From: Volvox africanus
Lineage: Eukaryota; Chlorophyta; Chlorophyceae; Chlamydomonadales; Volvocaceae
Assembly: GCA_030268105.1 (NCBI GenBank)
Contig: BSDZ01000119.1
Span: 639,001-703,000 of the forward strand
Direction of reading: 5' to 3'
DNA: 64,000 bases
Shown here: one piece after another, positions 10,582 through 20,927 of the stretch
Layout: each line of letters opens with the position of its first letter
How positions within the stretch are numbered: the stretch's first letter is position 1
Notes under the pieces: generated by a model
What the model saw: the letters and a program-made list of their open reading frames with translations, nothing else
What the model was told of the DNA's origin: nothing
Databases searched by the model: none
Translations under genes and position numbers: made by a program

Positions 10582-11789
10582 TCATTGGGCTTGCGTGGCA
10601 CGTTTGCGGGCTTCTTCGAGCAGAGGCTTCATGTCCTGCGAGAAGTTGCGTGCCGGTTCCCACGAGTTGTGCTCGCTGGTATACCCTGTCCACTTGACCA
10701 AGTACTCGTGTACTGTCCGCTTACGTCGGTGTCGGCCCACATGACGCGCGCGATAATCTAACACCTGCTCCACATCGTAAAACTTCTGTTTACCAGCGAT
10801 CCAGGTCTCGGGAACTGGTTCGATCGCTGCGGGGGCGTTAGCAGGCTCAGGGACGGGTTCCGTACCACGATAAGGACGGACAAGCAATACGTGAAACGTG
10901 GGGTGAATGGTCATATCAGCGGGCAATGCAAGCTCCACAGCCACATTCCCGACCATGCGTGCGACAGGATACAGACCAATCCAGCGGGGTAAGAGTTTTC
11001 GGGATCTGTCGGCCAAGGAACACAAGTTCTTGGTGCTTAGCAACACGAGTTGCCCTTCCGAAAACGTCACATCCTGCTTGGATTTGTTGTAGTATTCCGT
11101 CGTTCGTTGCTGCGCCGCGTCCAAACACGCCTTCGCGTCTGTGATACGGGACATAAAAGACTTGGCAAAGATCTTAGCAGCAGGCAAGTTCACCTCCAAC
11201 TCACACCACACGGGTAGAGCGGGATGAAATCCGTAGTTGAGAAAGAACGGACTTTTGCCTGTAGAGCGGTTAACAGCGTTGTTAAGCGCGAATTCTGCTG
11301 CAGTCAAATATGTATCCCAAAAGAGAGGTGTGCGACCAGCATAATTGCGCAACATATCACCCAACGTGCGGTTTGTGCGTTCGGTTTGACCATCAGTCTG
11401 GGGGTGATACGCTGTGCTCAGGTTGACGCGCATGCCAACTAGCTTGCAGAGCGCTTCCCAAAACTTAGACGTGAACTGCCCACCACAGTCCGAGATCACG
11501 TTTTTGGGAACCCCGTGTAACCGAACCACATTATCGAAAAACAAGCGTGTGGTTTGCTCAGCCGTGCAGGATGATGTGCATGGTGCTAGGTGAACCATCT
11601 TAGTCAGACGATCGACCATTACGAACACCGCATCATATCCCCCCTCAGTTTTGGGCAGCGCGACTACGAAGTCCATGGAAACACTTTCCCAAGGCGCATC
11701 CGGGACAGGCAACGGTTGCAACAACCCATGGCCCTTACCGGACAAAGCCTTATTGCGCTGGCACAGACTGCATGTCTGTATGAAGTTCG
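10582..11789 (-). pseudogene. A1 integrase core and chromodomain, truncated 5'
   Basis: The minus frame covers the end of the integrase zinc finger (CQRNKALSGKGHG), the catalytic core with DFVVALP, NVISDCGGQF and DGQTERTNR (the D, D, E triad), the GPY/F-like module (here RWIGLYP instead of RWIGPYP), and a chromodomain (EYLVKWTGY...NSWEP) ending in a stop at 10582. Upstream sequence stops exactly at 11789, where the LTR of the plus-oriented copy begins. Variants such as SDCGG, WCELEVNLP and ITDAKACL separate it from copies A2 and A3, which share other residues at these sites. Confidence 0.9.
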
Positions 11790-12623
11790 TGTTGTGCTAC
11801 GGTTTGTTTCCCGCCGATGCGTACGTCGATGCGACGCTACAAGGCGAAGTGCTATTTTGATGAATGCATGAACGATCAATGCATATGAATGAACTTGCAT
11901 AATACAAATGTATTCATATACATTTATATATGCATTTGGCATGTCACCATTATCCATCACGACATCGCATCATGGCAAATCCGCCTAGCATGCATGAAAT
12001 CCCGAATCATTGAAGTGCGCATTATGCTCGTGCTACGAAACGATAAGTAATATTATTTGATATAATATTACTTCACTACAGCACACGTTGAGAGCACCGC
12101 ACTCGTCACGATACATGCCTTGCAACCGAATATCGTTATTCGGACCCTTGCATCATGCGAATGCCGGAAAGGCTTATCGGTTGTTATGCTTGGACATTGC
12201 CTATACACAGTAGGGTTGTCACACTTAGGATCGGCCTCCTAGTGTGAATCGTACGGCGTTGCGATGCTGCGAGTATAACAGATGAGAGGACGGCTAAGTG
12301 AGATAAGACATTCGATACCGGAGAAAACTCGTGTGTTCTACACTATTATTACTAATCGCTATTCTACTCAGCCCGAGCTAAGCCTAAACTTCGCTTTTCA
12401 CCGCCGCGTGATGATTGCTTGCTTCCGGCGCTGACGGTGATTACATCCATTGCACCGCTTCGATCTGTAAGACTGTAAGTTATATCTCTTCTTATCTTGA
12501 AGTCTTCCGCTGTCTTTGTTTGCTCGCGCTTGCCTTGCTGTACTTGCAAGTGCTCGCGCATCGGTGTCGAAAGCCTTCAGATGCGCAGATATTTATGAGC
12601 AAACACGAAGGAGAGGTACAACA
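11790..12623 (+). repeat. Family-A 5' LTR of the plus copy (A2)
   Basis: 834 bp from TGTTGTGC to GGTACAACA, in opposite orientation to the outer LTRs, followed by a primer-binding site. Its left edge abuts the A1 integrase sequence (5 bases before it: GTTCG). The matching right duplication is absent because A2 is truncated. The mid-LTR palindrome has one mismatch here (12126-12143). Confidence 0.88.
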
Positions 12624-12626
12624 AAT

Positions 12627-12641
12627 TGGTATCGAGACAGG
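12627..12641 (+). other. Primer-binding site of A2
   Basis: TGGTATCGAGACAGG starts three bases after the LTR end. It begins with TGG, the complement of a tRNA CCA end. The same sequence is found on minus at 33545-33559; family B has TGGTAGCGAGACCTGG. Confidence 0.65.
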
Positions 12642-13080
12642 TTCGTTGCCTAACTGTCTCTTTGTGTCAAATCGGAAGTAGGTTCTTTCAATGGCAAGTT
12701 CCAGCGACGAACCACGAGGACCGCTAGATACTTTCGCCAAAGACCTAGGCCGTGCTGTATTGGACGCCGCTGCTTCCGGTTTGTAATTGTTTAATTGCTT
12801 TTGTCTAGATTGCTGCACTTGTTGTGTAAGTATACACTCTGAGTCGCAGGTAATCTCAGCGCTCCGGCATTGCTTGCCGTGACGACTGAGACCGGCTTTC
12901 GTCCGGACCAGTTGGCGACTCTCATCGCCCAAACTACGGAGATCAGGACTCAGCTGGGCAAGTACTTGCTGAGTTTACTGAATCTTCTCAAGAGTACTGT
13001 CGGTAGGAGCACCGAATCATTTTGTACTCTTGCCTTTGCGATAGAAGTCGGCTTCCATTACGCAAATCTAGGGTATCGCT
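12642..13080 (+). other. Leader region between PBS and gag of A2
   Basis: Untranslated leader of the element, with short open frames only (for example 12870-13124, which overlaps the gag start in another frame). The mirror-image leader lies at 33101-33544 on minus. Confidence 0.4.
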
Positions 13081-14325
13081 TTGTGTCCCATGTCTACAGA
13101 ACACGACGATACGCCGCACACTAGCTTAGCTAGCCAACCCGATTTTGTTGTGGCTGCTAGAGCTCCAGATAGAGGTCTTGAGACTGCTGGCACACGAGCC
13201 ACTCAAGAGCCCCTTGTCCTACAGACCCTGGCCCACTTAATTGTGCCGCATTCAGCAGTTAATACGAATATGGACAACACTGCTGGACCACGGGTTCTGC
13301 CGTTACCTCAAGCGCAAGGGCACGATGCCATCCCTGAGGTGATGAGATTGTCAATTCCTGTTCCTAGGCTTAATATTTCGCTGACTGAAAAGACACCAGG
13401 TCCTAGCATAGCCGATGCAACTCGTGCGTACGTGCGTGACGCTCAAAAGTATCTCCAGGCTGTTCATGGTGGCGATAATGATGGTATCAGGTGTCTCTTC
13501 ATTGGTAACACCCTCGAGGGCTCAGCGAAGGACTGGTATCGTGAATGGACCACCGCCCGGGGCGAATATACTTTTGACAAGATGATCGCTGCTCTGCTCG
13601 CACGGTTCGCTACTGAGGTGCAAGCACGTGATGTGGAGGCTCGTAAGGTCTTGGCGGCCGGTAGCTACCACATGCGTCGGGGTGAAAATGTACCTGCATA
13701 CCAGTCACGCTTCGAAGCACTAGTGACCCCCATTGCTGACCTCACTGAGAACGAGCGTGTCTTTTGGTTTAAGCGAGGCCTGACGAAACTTTTGGCTAAA
13801 TGGTGCGCTACTGACTTGCCTGGGGTGCCGTTCAAGTCGTACGATGCCGTGGTCGCATTTGCTAAGGGTACGGAGATACGACTCCTTGCCGGTGAGGAAG
13901 AAGTCAAGTCTGCCCCTCGTGCAAATGCCGTGCAAGTGCAGGATCCGCTTGGGGAAGCTGTAGCTCTGGACCAGGAACCTGGAGCGACCCGCCCCGCGCC
14001 TACTGCCGCGACGCGACGCAGCAACCGGCAACGCAAGGCGCACGGGGGCGCTAGCTCAGGTGTCCACGGGTCAGGAGGAGCATGTCCGAGCTCGGACCCA
14101 GCTAAGAGCAGGAAGCGTGGTGGTGCGCCGTCGTCGGCAGCCGCACAGCACTCTGACCCCAATGAGAAGCGGACTCGCACGGATGACTCGTTTATGCCAA
14201 AATCGAATTGCAATGGTTCCGAGTTCGACCATCGGAAAGCGGCCAATGTTTGTCTACGGTGCGCGGAGAGCCATCCTACCAAGGATTGCCTGTTGCTGCC
14301 GCCGTTTGTATCTCAGCCGAAATAG
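13081..14325 (+). CDS. gag: Gag of Ty3/gypsy element A2
   Basis: Intact 414-codon frame for the structural protein that packages element RNA. The middle carries the retrotransposon-gag fold region (LEGSAKDWYREWTTARGEYT...KMIAALLARFAT). The C-terminus has a zinc-knuckle variant CLRCAESHPTKDC (CX2CX3HX4C, one residue shorter than the usual CX2CX4HX4C) after a basic linker. It stands in its own frame upstream of pol. The same frame in copy A3 (31861-33100) is broken; this is the only intact family-A gag here. Confidence 0.88.
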   Translation: MCPMSTEHDDTPHTSLASQPDFVVAARAPDRGLETAGTRATQEPLVLQTLAHLIVPHSAVNTNMDNTAGPRVLPLPQAQGHDAIPEVMRLSIPVPRLNISLTEKTPGPSIADATRAYVRDAQKYLQAVHGGDNDGIRCLFIGNTLEGSAKDWYREWTTARGEYTFDKMIAALLARFATEVQARDVEARKVLAAGSYHMRRGENVPAYQSRFEALVTPIADLTENERVFWFKRGLTKLLAKWCATDLPGVPFKSYDAVVAFAKGTEIRLLAGEEEVKSAPRANAVQVQDPLGEAVALDQEPGATRPAPTAATRRSNRQRKAHGGASSGVHGSGGACPSSDPAKSRKRGGAPSSAAAQHSDPNEKRTRTDDSFMPKSNCNGSEFDHRKAANVCLRCAESHPTKDCLLLPPFVSQPK

Positions 14326-14409
14326 GGGCTTGCCCGGGTTCCTGCGGAGGGGGCACTGCCCGGGATTTCTGAACTAACACGTGGTCGGTGGTCATCCTTA
14401 CGGCCAGCC

Positions 14410-15512
14410 ATGAAGGCATTGTTGCCTTGCGTACTTGGACACATCGAGCGAGTCATTGTGCGACGCATCACGCTTGACGGACGCACGGGACTTCTCTGCT
14501 TCGATCCGCTGTGTAATTTGTTTACACCACGCCGTCCCCTGTCGTCTATCGATCTGTCTAACCACGTGGTTTTGTTCATCCCCTCGTCTCTGCGTGAGAT
14601 GTCGGAACAGTTGGCCGTATACAGGAGATGTAGGCGTCAATATCCAGGCACCGCCGCATGTGTATTACTCCCCGCTTTCTGTCGGCGCAAGGCAGAGGCA
14701 TCGTTCACCGGTTCGAGCTGGGCACCGTTTTGTTTAATGGTGTGGATCGGGAGGGTATGCTGGCTCCGTGGCCAGGGACATCCTACTCGGTTGACGTTTG
14801 GTACGAATCTCCTGATGAGGGTGCCGTAAGTTACGGACCCGCCCTAAGTGCACTGACGTTGTCTGCTGGGCAGTCGCTCGTAGATAACCGTGTCCCGGTG
14901 GTTCAGATCGGTTTGAATGGCCGTACTCTGAAGGCACTTGTTGACACCGGTGCCAGCGACGACTTCATCTCTGTCGCAGAGGTGAATGCGCTGGGGTTGA
15001 CCCCAGAGTCGTCTGATTGTCCACAGGTTACCCTTGCTGACGGGGGTAAGCATCCCATCGTGGGCAGGATTACCCTTAGCCTATCGATAGGCCCTTTGCG
15101 TGTTGTGACCTGGCCGTACGTGCTGCAGGGCTTAGCAGAGACTGCACCGTACATAATGGGGTCTTCGACATTACGACAGTACCGCGCACGCATCGACATG
15201 GAGACCGCAACCCTGCATATGTGCAAGGGTACTCTGTCGATTAAGGTACCTTTCCTGTCGTTCGAACATGTCACACCAAAGGAGGGCGAAGCTGAGGCGG
15301 TGCCTATGGTTAATTTCGCTGTGACCGCAATGGCTGCGCGAATCAAACCAGAGCTAGTCGGGCGTAAGGAAGCCGTCCGTTTGTTACGGAAGGGTGCCCA
15401 CGGACTGCTTTTGAGGCGGGTGGGCTGCAGTGCCACCACCGCGCAGATTTCTGTGGATCCTGAGGTTGAGGCCCTACTGTCGCAGTATGAGGACGTCTTC
15501 AAAGATATCCCT
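14410..15512 (+). pseudogene. A2 pol N-terminus and aspartic protease, frameshifted
   Basis: The frame opens at 14410 (MKALLPCVLGHIERVIVRR) and switches near 14702. Compared with the minus copy at 30737-31776, about 19 bases between two TT dinucleotides are missing, which breaks the frame. From 14703 the second frame carries the retropepsin with ALVDTGASDDFIS as catalytic site, reaching YEDVFKDI before solo LTR 15513-16327 interrupts the RT start. A2 cannot make a continuous pol. Confidence 0.85.
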
Positions 15513-16327
15513 TGTTGTATCCTTCCTTCTTCAATCATGTATTAGCTCTGCACGTCTAGGTGTTAGCTGCGTGCGTACCAAGCTTACGAACAGCAAGGCA
15601 AGCCAATGCGAATAGTAGACAGCGGAAGACTCAATAGCAAGGAAAGATTCAACTTACAATGTTCTTCAGTTGCAGAATTACAGTCTGCCGTCAGACCCCG
15701 TGGGCAATGTTCATCACTCGGCTGCAGATGGAATGCTAGAATAGCTCAGGCCGAATATAAATGATTATATCGTATGTATGCGTATCGGATAGAGTTAAGT
15801 ACTCGAATACTTGGTCCAAAGTTAGCGTCGTGCCGACTTCGGTCTCTAGGTGGCCGTCCTCGCACCTATCACGTCGCGATACCGATGTGCAGTACAGGTC
15901 TCACTGGATTACGATCTCAAGTGTGAGTACCTTGGTAATACTGCTCTAAATATCGTGTCATTCGTGATATTATTGGATGCAACGCATGCAATATGCAAAG
16001 GTCCGAATATCGATATTCGGTTGCCGACCCAACCATCACGATCGTCACATTCTTGCATACGCGTATGGTTTATGACACAGATGAGGTAATACTATTCAAA
16101 GTATTATTACGTGATATAATATGCCAATGGATAGATCGCGCATTAATTATCAGCCTCGAGTCAAACATGTTGACCGACAGCGTGATGTCGTGAATGATGA
16201 TGCGACATGCCTGATTAGCTAGATATACTCGAGTATATCATGCTAATATGATTGTATTATGCTTCATGATATCTGAATGCATTGCGGCCTTCATAAATGT
16301 AAACGGTGATTGAACCCGCGTACAACA
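15513..16327 (-). repeat. Solo LTR, family B (subfamily B1)
   Basis: 815 bp, TGTTGTATCC...GCGTACAACA, flanked by a perfect 5 bp duplication TCCCT (15508-15512 and 16328-16332). It sits inside the A2 pol between the protease and RT domains (KDI/PGLPPMRP). No internal element sequence remains, so it is a product of LTR-LTR recombination. Closest to the two LTRs of the family-B element at 23276 and 29921. It holds the palindrome at 16003-16020 and a second one (GATATACTCGAGTATATC) near 16222. Confidence 0.9.
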
Positions 16328-18896
16328 TCCCTGGCCTACCACCTATGCGTCCTGTTGATCACACAATCCCTCTCATGCCTGGAGCGCAACCTACAGCCCG
16401 GCCCATGTACAGGTTGAGTCCATTGGAGCTGGACGAGGTGAAGTGCCAGGTGACGGATTTGCTTGCAAAGGGTATGATACGCCCCAGCACATCCCCGTAT
16501 TCTGCACCGATTTTGTTCGTCGGTAAGAAGGATGGGACCTTGTGCATGTGCATTGATTACCGGGGGTTGAATGCGAGTACGGTGAAAAATCGCTACCCTT
16601 TGCCACGCGTTGACGACCTGTTGGATAAGCTGAAGGGCTCGGCTTATTTCTCCTCGATTGACTTGCAACAGGGCTATAATCAGATTCGCATCGCTGCCTC
16701 TGATATCCCGAAAACCGCTTTTCGGACGGCTTTCGGTCACTTCGAGTATATGGTCCTATCGTTTGGGTTGACTAATGCCCCTGCGACGTTTCAGGCGGTC
16801 ATGGACCGAATGTTTAGGCCGTTTATTGACAGGTTCGTTGCTTGCTACCTGGATGACATCTTGGTTTACTCTAAAACGCACGAGGAGCACTTGGAGCATC
16901 TTCGGCTCGTGCTCGACGTTATGAGGCGGGAGCAATTGTTTGCTAAACGCGCCAAATGCTTTTGGGCGCAGCCTCAGGTGGAATATTTGGGCCACATTGT
17001 GTCGGCCACCAGTGTGAAGATGGACCCGCGGAAGGTCGCCGTGGTTCACGATTGGCCCACGCCTCAGAACCTCACGGAGCTGTGTAAGTTCCTTGGCTTG
17101 ACCAATTATTTCCGAAAGTTCATTGAAAAATATTCCATCATTGCGGCCCCGCTTACTAACTTAACTCGCAAAGGCGTTTTGTTTCGCACGAGTCGTGGAC
17201 GTCGCAATGCCAGCGGGCATTCGAAGAGCTCAAGCGAACTGTTGCCCAAGATGTCACCCTTGCATTCCCTGATTACTCGTTGCTGTTTCGTGTTGAGGTG
17301 GTGTCTGATGCCTCAGTATTTGGAAGCGGCGCTGTATTGTTACAGGAAGGACGACCGATTGCCTTCACGAGTAAGAAGTTTTCTGGTGCGGTAATTCGCT
17401 ACACCACCGGGGAACAGGAGCTTCTGGCAGTGCTGCATGCTTTAAAGGAATGGCGCTGTTACCTCGAGGGACGCCCATTTACTTTAAAGACTGACCACAA
17501 GCCCCTAACGTTTTTGCAAAGCGTTCCGACGTTGAACCGCCGTCAGGCTAGATGGATGGAATATCTAGCTAGGTTCGACTGCACCTGGGAGTACATTTCT
17601 GGTAAACTGAATATTGCCGATGCTCTCAGTCGACATCCGTCGCTACACGCTGCAATTTTGGCAGCGCCCGTCGTGCGACCGCGTAACGAGGAGGTGCCGA
17701 TCACGACGGACCTCAAGGAGCGGTTGAAGGTTGCCTACAATGCAGACGCCTGGTTCTCGGAGCCAGCTAATGTAGAAAACCTTCGCAAGCAGAATGGCCT
17801 TTGGCTACGGACGGAGGGTGCAGCTACACAAATCGTCGTTCCGAACGACAACGCGCTACACTACGATATCCTTGCACGGTTCCACGAGGACCCGTTAGCA
17901 GGACACCCTGGTAGCAAGCGGTTGGTCGAGTTGGTGCAATGTTCCTTTTGGTGGTCTCCCTTGGCTAAAGATGCGGTGAACTTCGTACAGACATGCAGTC
18001 TGTGCCAGCACAATAAGGCTTTGTCCGGTAAGGGCCATGGGTTGTTGCAACCGTTGCCTGTCCCGGATGCGCCTTGGGAAAGTGTTTCCATGGACTTCGT
18101 AGTCACGCTGCCCAAAACTGAGGGGGGATATGATGCGGTGTTCGTAATGGTCGATCGTCTGACTAAGATGGTTCACCTAGCACCATGCACATCATCCTGC
18201 ACGGCTGAGCAAACCGCACGCTTGTTTTTTGATAATGTGGTTCGGTTACACGGGGTTCCCAAAAACGTGATCTCGGACCACGGCGGGCAGTTCACATCTA
18301 AGTTTTGGGAAGCGCTCTGCAAGCTAGTTGGCATGCGCGTCAACCTGAGCACAGCGTATCACCCCCAGACTGATGGTCAAACCGAACGCACGAATCGCAC
18401 GTTGGGTGATATGTTGCGCAATTATGCTGGTTGCACACCTCTCGTTTGGGATACGTATTTGACTGCGGCAGAATTCGCGCTTAACAACGCTGTTAACCGC
18501 TCTACAGGCAAAAGTCCGTTCTTTCTCAACTACGGATTTCATCCCGCGCTACCCGTGTGGCGTGAGTTGGAGGTGAACGTGCCTGCTGCTAAGATCTTTG
18601 CCAAGTCTTTTATGTCCCGTATCACAGACACGAAGGCGTGTTTGGACGCGGCGCAGCAACGAACGACGGAATACTACAATAAATCCAAGCAGGATGTGAC
18701 GTTTTCGGAAGGGCAACTCGTGTTGCTAAGCACCAAGAACTTGCGTTCCTTGGCCGACGGATCCCGAAAACTCTTACCCCGCTGGATTGGTCCGTATCCT
18801 GTCGCACGCATGGTCGGGAATGTGGCTGTGGAGCTTGCATTGCCCGCTGATATGACCATTCACCCCACGTTTCACATATCGCTTGTCCGTCCTTAT
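16328..18896 (+). pseudogene. A2 pol: reverse transcriptase, RNase H, integrase
   Basis: 16328-17170 encodes RT (PMRPVDHTIPL; CIDYRGLNA; active site YLDDILVYS). Near 17175-17195 the frame slips: a one-base deletion relative to family B, shared with the minus copy near 22640, joins RKG to SWTSQCQRAFEE in another frame. From about 17197 come RNase H (VVSDASVFGSGA, LKTDHKPLTFLQ) and integrase with the zinc finger HEDPLAGHPGS...CSLCQ, DDE residues in DFVVTLP, ISDHGGQF and GQTERTNR, and RWIGPYPV. The reading ends at LVRPY, where solo LTR 18897 interrupts; the chromodomain resumes at 19690. Confidence 0.9.
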
Positions 18897-19689
18897 TGTT
18901 GTATCCTTCCTTCTTCAATCATGCACTGAATCTGCACGTCTGAGTATTAGCTACACGACCATGGTGCTTACCAACAGCAAGACACTTCAGTGCGAGCAAC
19001 ATGACAGCGGAAGACTTAAAGATAAGGAAAGATTCAACTTACAATGATCTTCAGTTGCAAATAAGAAGTCAGACCCCACGGGCAATATTCATCATCCGGC
19101 TGGGAATGCTATGCTGGAATAGCTCAGGCCGAATATAAATGAGTAAAACGTATATATCAGATTTAGACCGAGTTAAGTACACGAGTACTTGATCCAAATT
19201 AGCGTCAAGCCGACTTCGGTCTCTAGGCGGCCGTCCTCGCACCTATCACGTCGTGATACCGATGTGCAGTACAGGTCTCACTGGATTTTGATCTCAAGTG
19301 TGAGTACCTTCGTAGTACTGTTCTAAATATCGTGTCATCCGTGATATTATTGTATGCAACGCATGCCATGTGCAAAGGTCCGAATATCGATATTCGGTTG
19401 CCGACCCAACCTTCTCACATACGCTCATGGTTTATGACGTAAATGAGGTAATAATATTTGAAGTATTATTACGTGATATAATATGCCAATGGATAGATCG
19501 CGCATTAATTATCAGCCTCGAGTCAAACATGTTGACCGACAGCACGATGTCGTAGATGATAATGCGACATGCCTGATTAGCTAGATATACTCGAATAAAT
19601 CATGCTAATATGATTATATCATGTTTCATAGTGTTCAGATGCATTGCGGCCTACTTCGGTGCAACCGGTGATCGAACTGGCGTACAACA
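18897..19689 (-). repeat. Solo LTR, family B (subfamily B2), left arm
   Basis: 793 bp, TGTTGTATCC...GCGTACAACA, with target duplication CTTAT (18892-18896 and 19690-19694). It interrupts A2 between integrase and chromodomain. The mirror copy 20121-20927 occupies the same site with the complementary duplication ATAAG, so both descend from one insertion. Palindrome at 19380-19397. Confidence 0.9.
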
Positions 19690-19849
19690 CTTATCGTGGT
19701 ACGGAACCTGTCCCTGAGCCTGCTAACGCCCCCGCAGCGATTGAACCAGTTCCCGAGACCTGGATCGCTGGTAAACAGAAGTTTTACGATGTGGAGCGGG
19801 TGTTAGATTATCGCGCGCGTCGTGTGGGCCGACACCGACGTAAGCGGAC
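19690..19849 (+). pseudogene. A2 linker and start of chromodomain, cut at the foldback
   Basis: Reads YRGTEPVPEPANAPAAIEPV and then the early chromodomain FYDVERVLDYRARRVGRHRR. It stops at 19849, where the sequence turns back into its own reverse complement after a short asymmetric segment. The second half of the chromodomain, the polypurine tract and the 3' LTR of A2 are missing. Confidence 0.85.
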
Positions 19850-20120
19850 TTGCGGGCTTCTATGAGCAGAGGCTTCATGTCCTGCGAGAAGTTGCGTGCC
19901 GGTTCCCACGAGTTGTGCTCGCTGGTATACCCTGTCCACTTGACCAAGTACTTGTGTACTGTCCGCTTACGTCGGTGTCGGCCCACACGATGCGCGCGAT
20001 AATCTAACACCCGCTCCACATCGTAAAACTTCTGTTTACCAGCGATCCAGGTCTCGGGAACTGGTTCGATCGCTGCGGGGGCGTTAGCAGGCTCAGGGAC
20101 AGGTTCCGTACCACGATAAG
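19850..20120 (-). pseudogene. A3 chromodomain at the foldback centre
   Basis: The minus frame from 20120 down reads the same linker and chromodomain as the plus arm, then continues through KYLVKWTGYTSEHNSWEP and NFSQDMKPLL to about 19860. Positions 19961-20120 pair with 19690-19849; 19850-19960 is the unpaired loop, which holds the chromodomain C-terminal half. The sequence beyond the chromodomain end, with polypurine tract and LTR, is absent. Confidence 0.85.
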
Positions 20121-20927
20121 TGTTGTACGCCGGTTCGATCACCGGTTGCACCGAAGTAGGCCGCAATGCATCTGAACACTATGAAACATGATATAATCAT
20201 ATTAGCATGATTTATTCGAGTATATCTAGCTAATCAGGCATGTCGCATTATCATCTATGACATTGCGCTGTCGGTCAACATGTTTGACTCGAGGCTGATA
20301 ATTAATGCGCGATCTATCCATTGGCATTTTATATCACGTAATAATACTTCAAATATTATTACCTCATTTACGTCATAAACCATGAGTGTATGCGAGAAGG
20401 CGATGATCGCGATGGTTGGGTCGGCAACCGAATATCGATATTCGGACCTTTGCACATGGCATGCGTTGCATTCAATAATATCACGGATGACACGATATTT
20501 AGAACAGTACTACGAAGGTACTCACACTTGAGATCAAAATCCAGTGAGACCTGTACTGCACATCGGTATCACGACGTGATAGGTGGGAGGATGGCCGCCT
20601 AGAGACCGAAGTCGGCTTGACGCTAATTTGGATCAAGTACTCGTGTACTTAACTCGGTCTAAATCTGATATATACGTTTTACTCATTTATATTCGGCCTG
20701 AGCTATTCCAGCATAGCATTCCCAGCCGGATGATGAATATTGCCCGCGGGGTCTGACTTCTTATTTGCAACTGAAGATCATTGTAAGTTGAATCTTTCCT
20801 TCTTTTAAATCTTCCGCTGTCATGTTGCTCGCACTGAAGTGTCTTGCTGTTGGTAAGCACCATGGTCGTGTAGCTAATACTCAGACGTGCAGATTCAGTG
20901 CATGATTGAAGAAGGAAGGATACAACA
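20121..20927 (+). repeat. Solo LTR, family B (subfamily B2), right arm
   Basis: 807 bp, TGTTGTACGC...AGGATACAACA, flanked by ATAAG (20116-20120 and 20928-20932). Mirror image of 18897-19689 at the identical position of the family-A pol. It differs from the left copy by small indels and substitutions. Palindrome at 20428-20445. Confidence 0.9.

Noticed and set aside
13665..14282. Long minus-strand frame of 205 codons opposite gag
   Set aside because: Antisense shadow of the gag coding sequence; the gag frame has the family motifs.
20121..20927. Reading the two family-B LTRs at 18897 and 20121 as the ends of one element
   Set aside because: They are in opposite orientation, enclose only family-A chromodomain sequence and each has its own 5 bp duplication; the foldback explains them.
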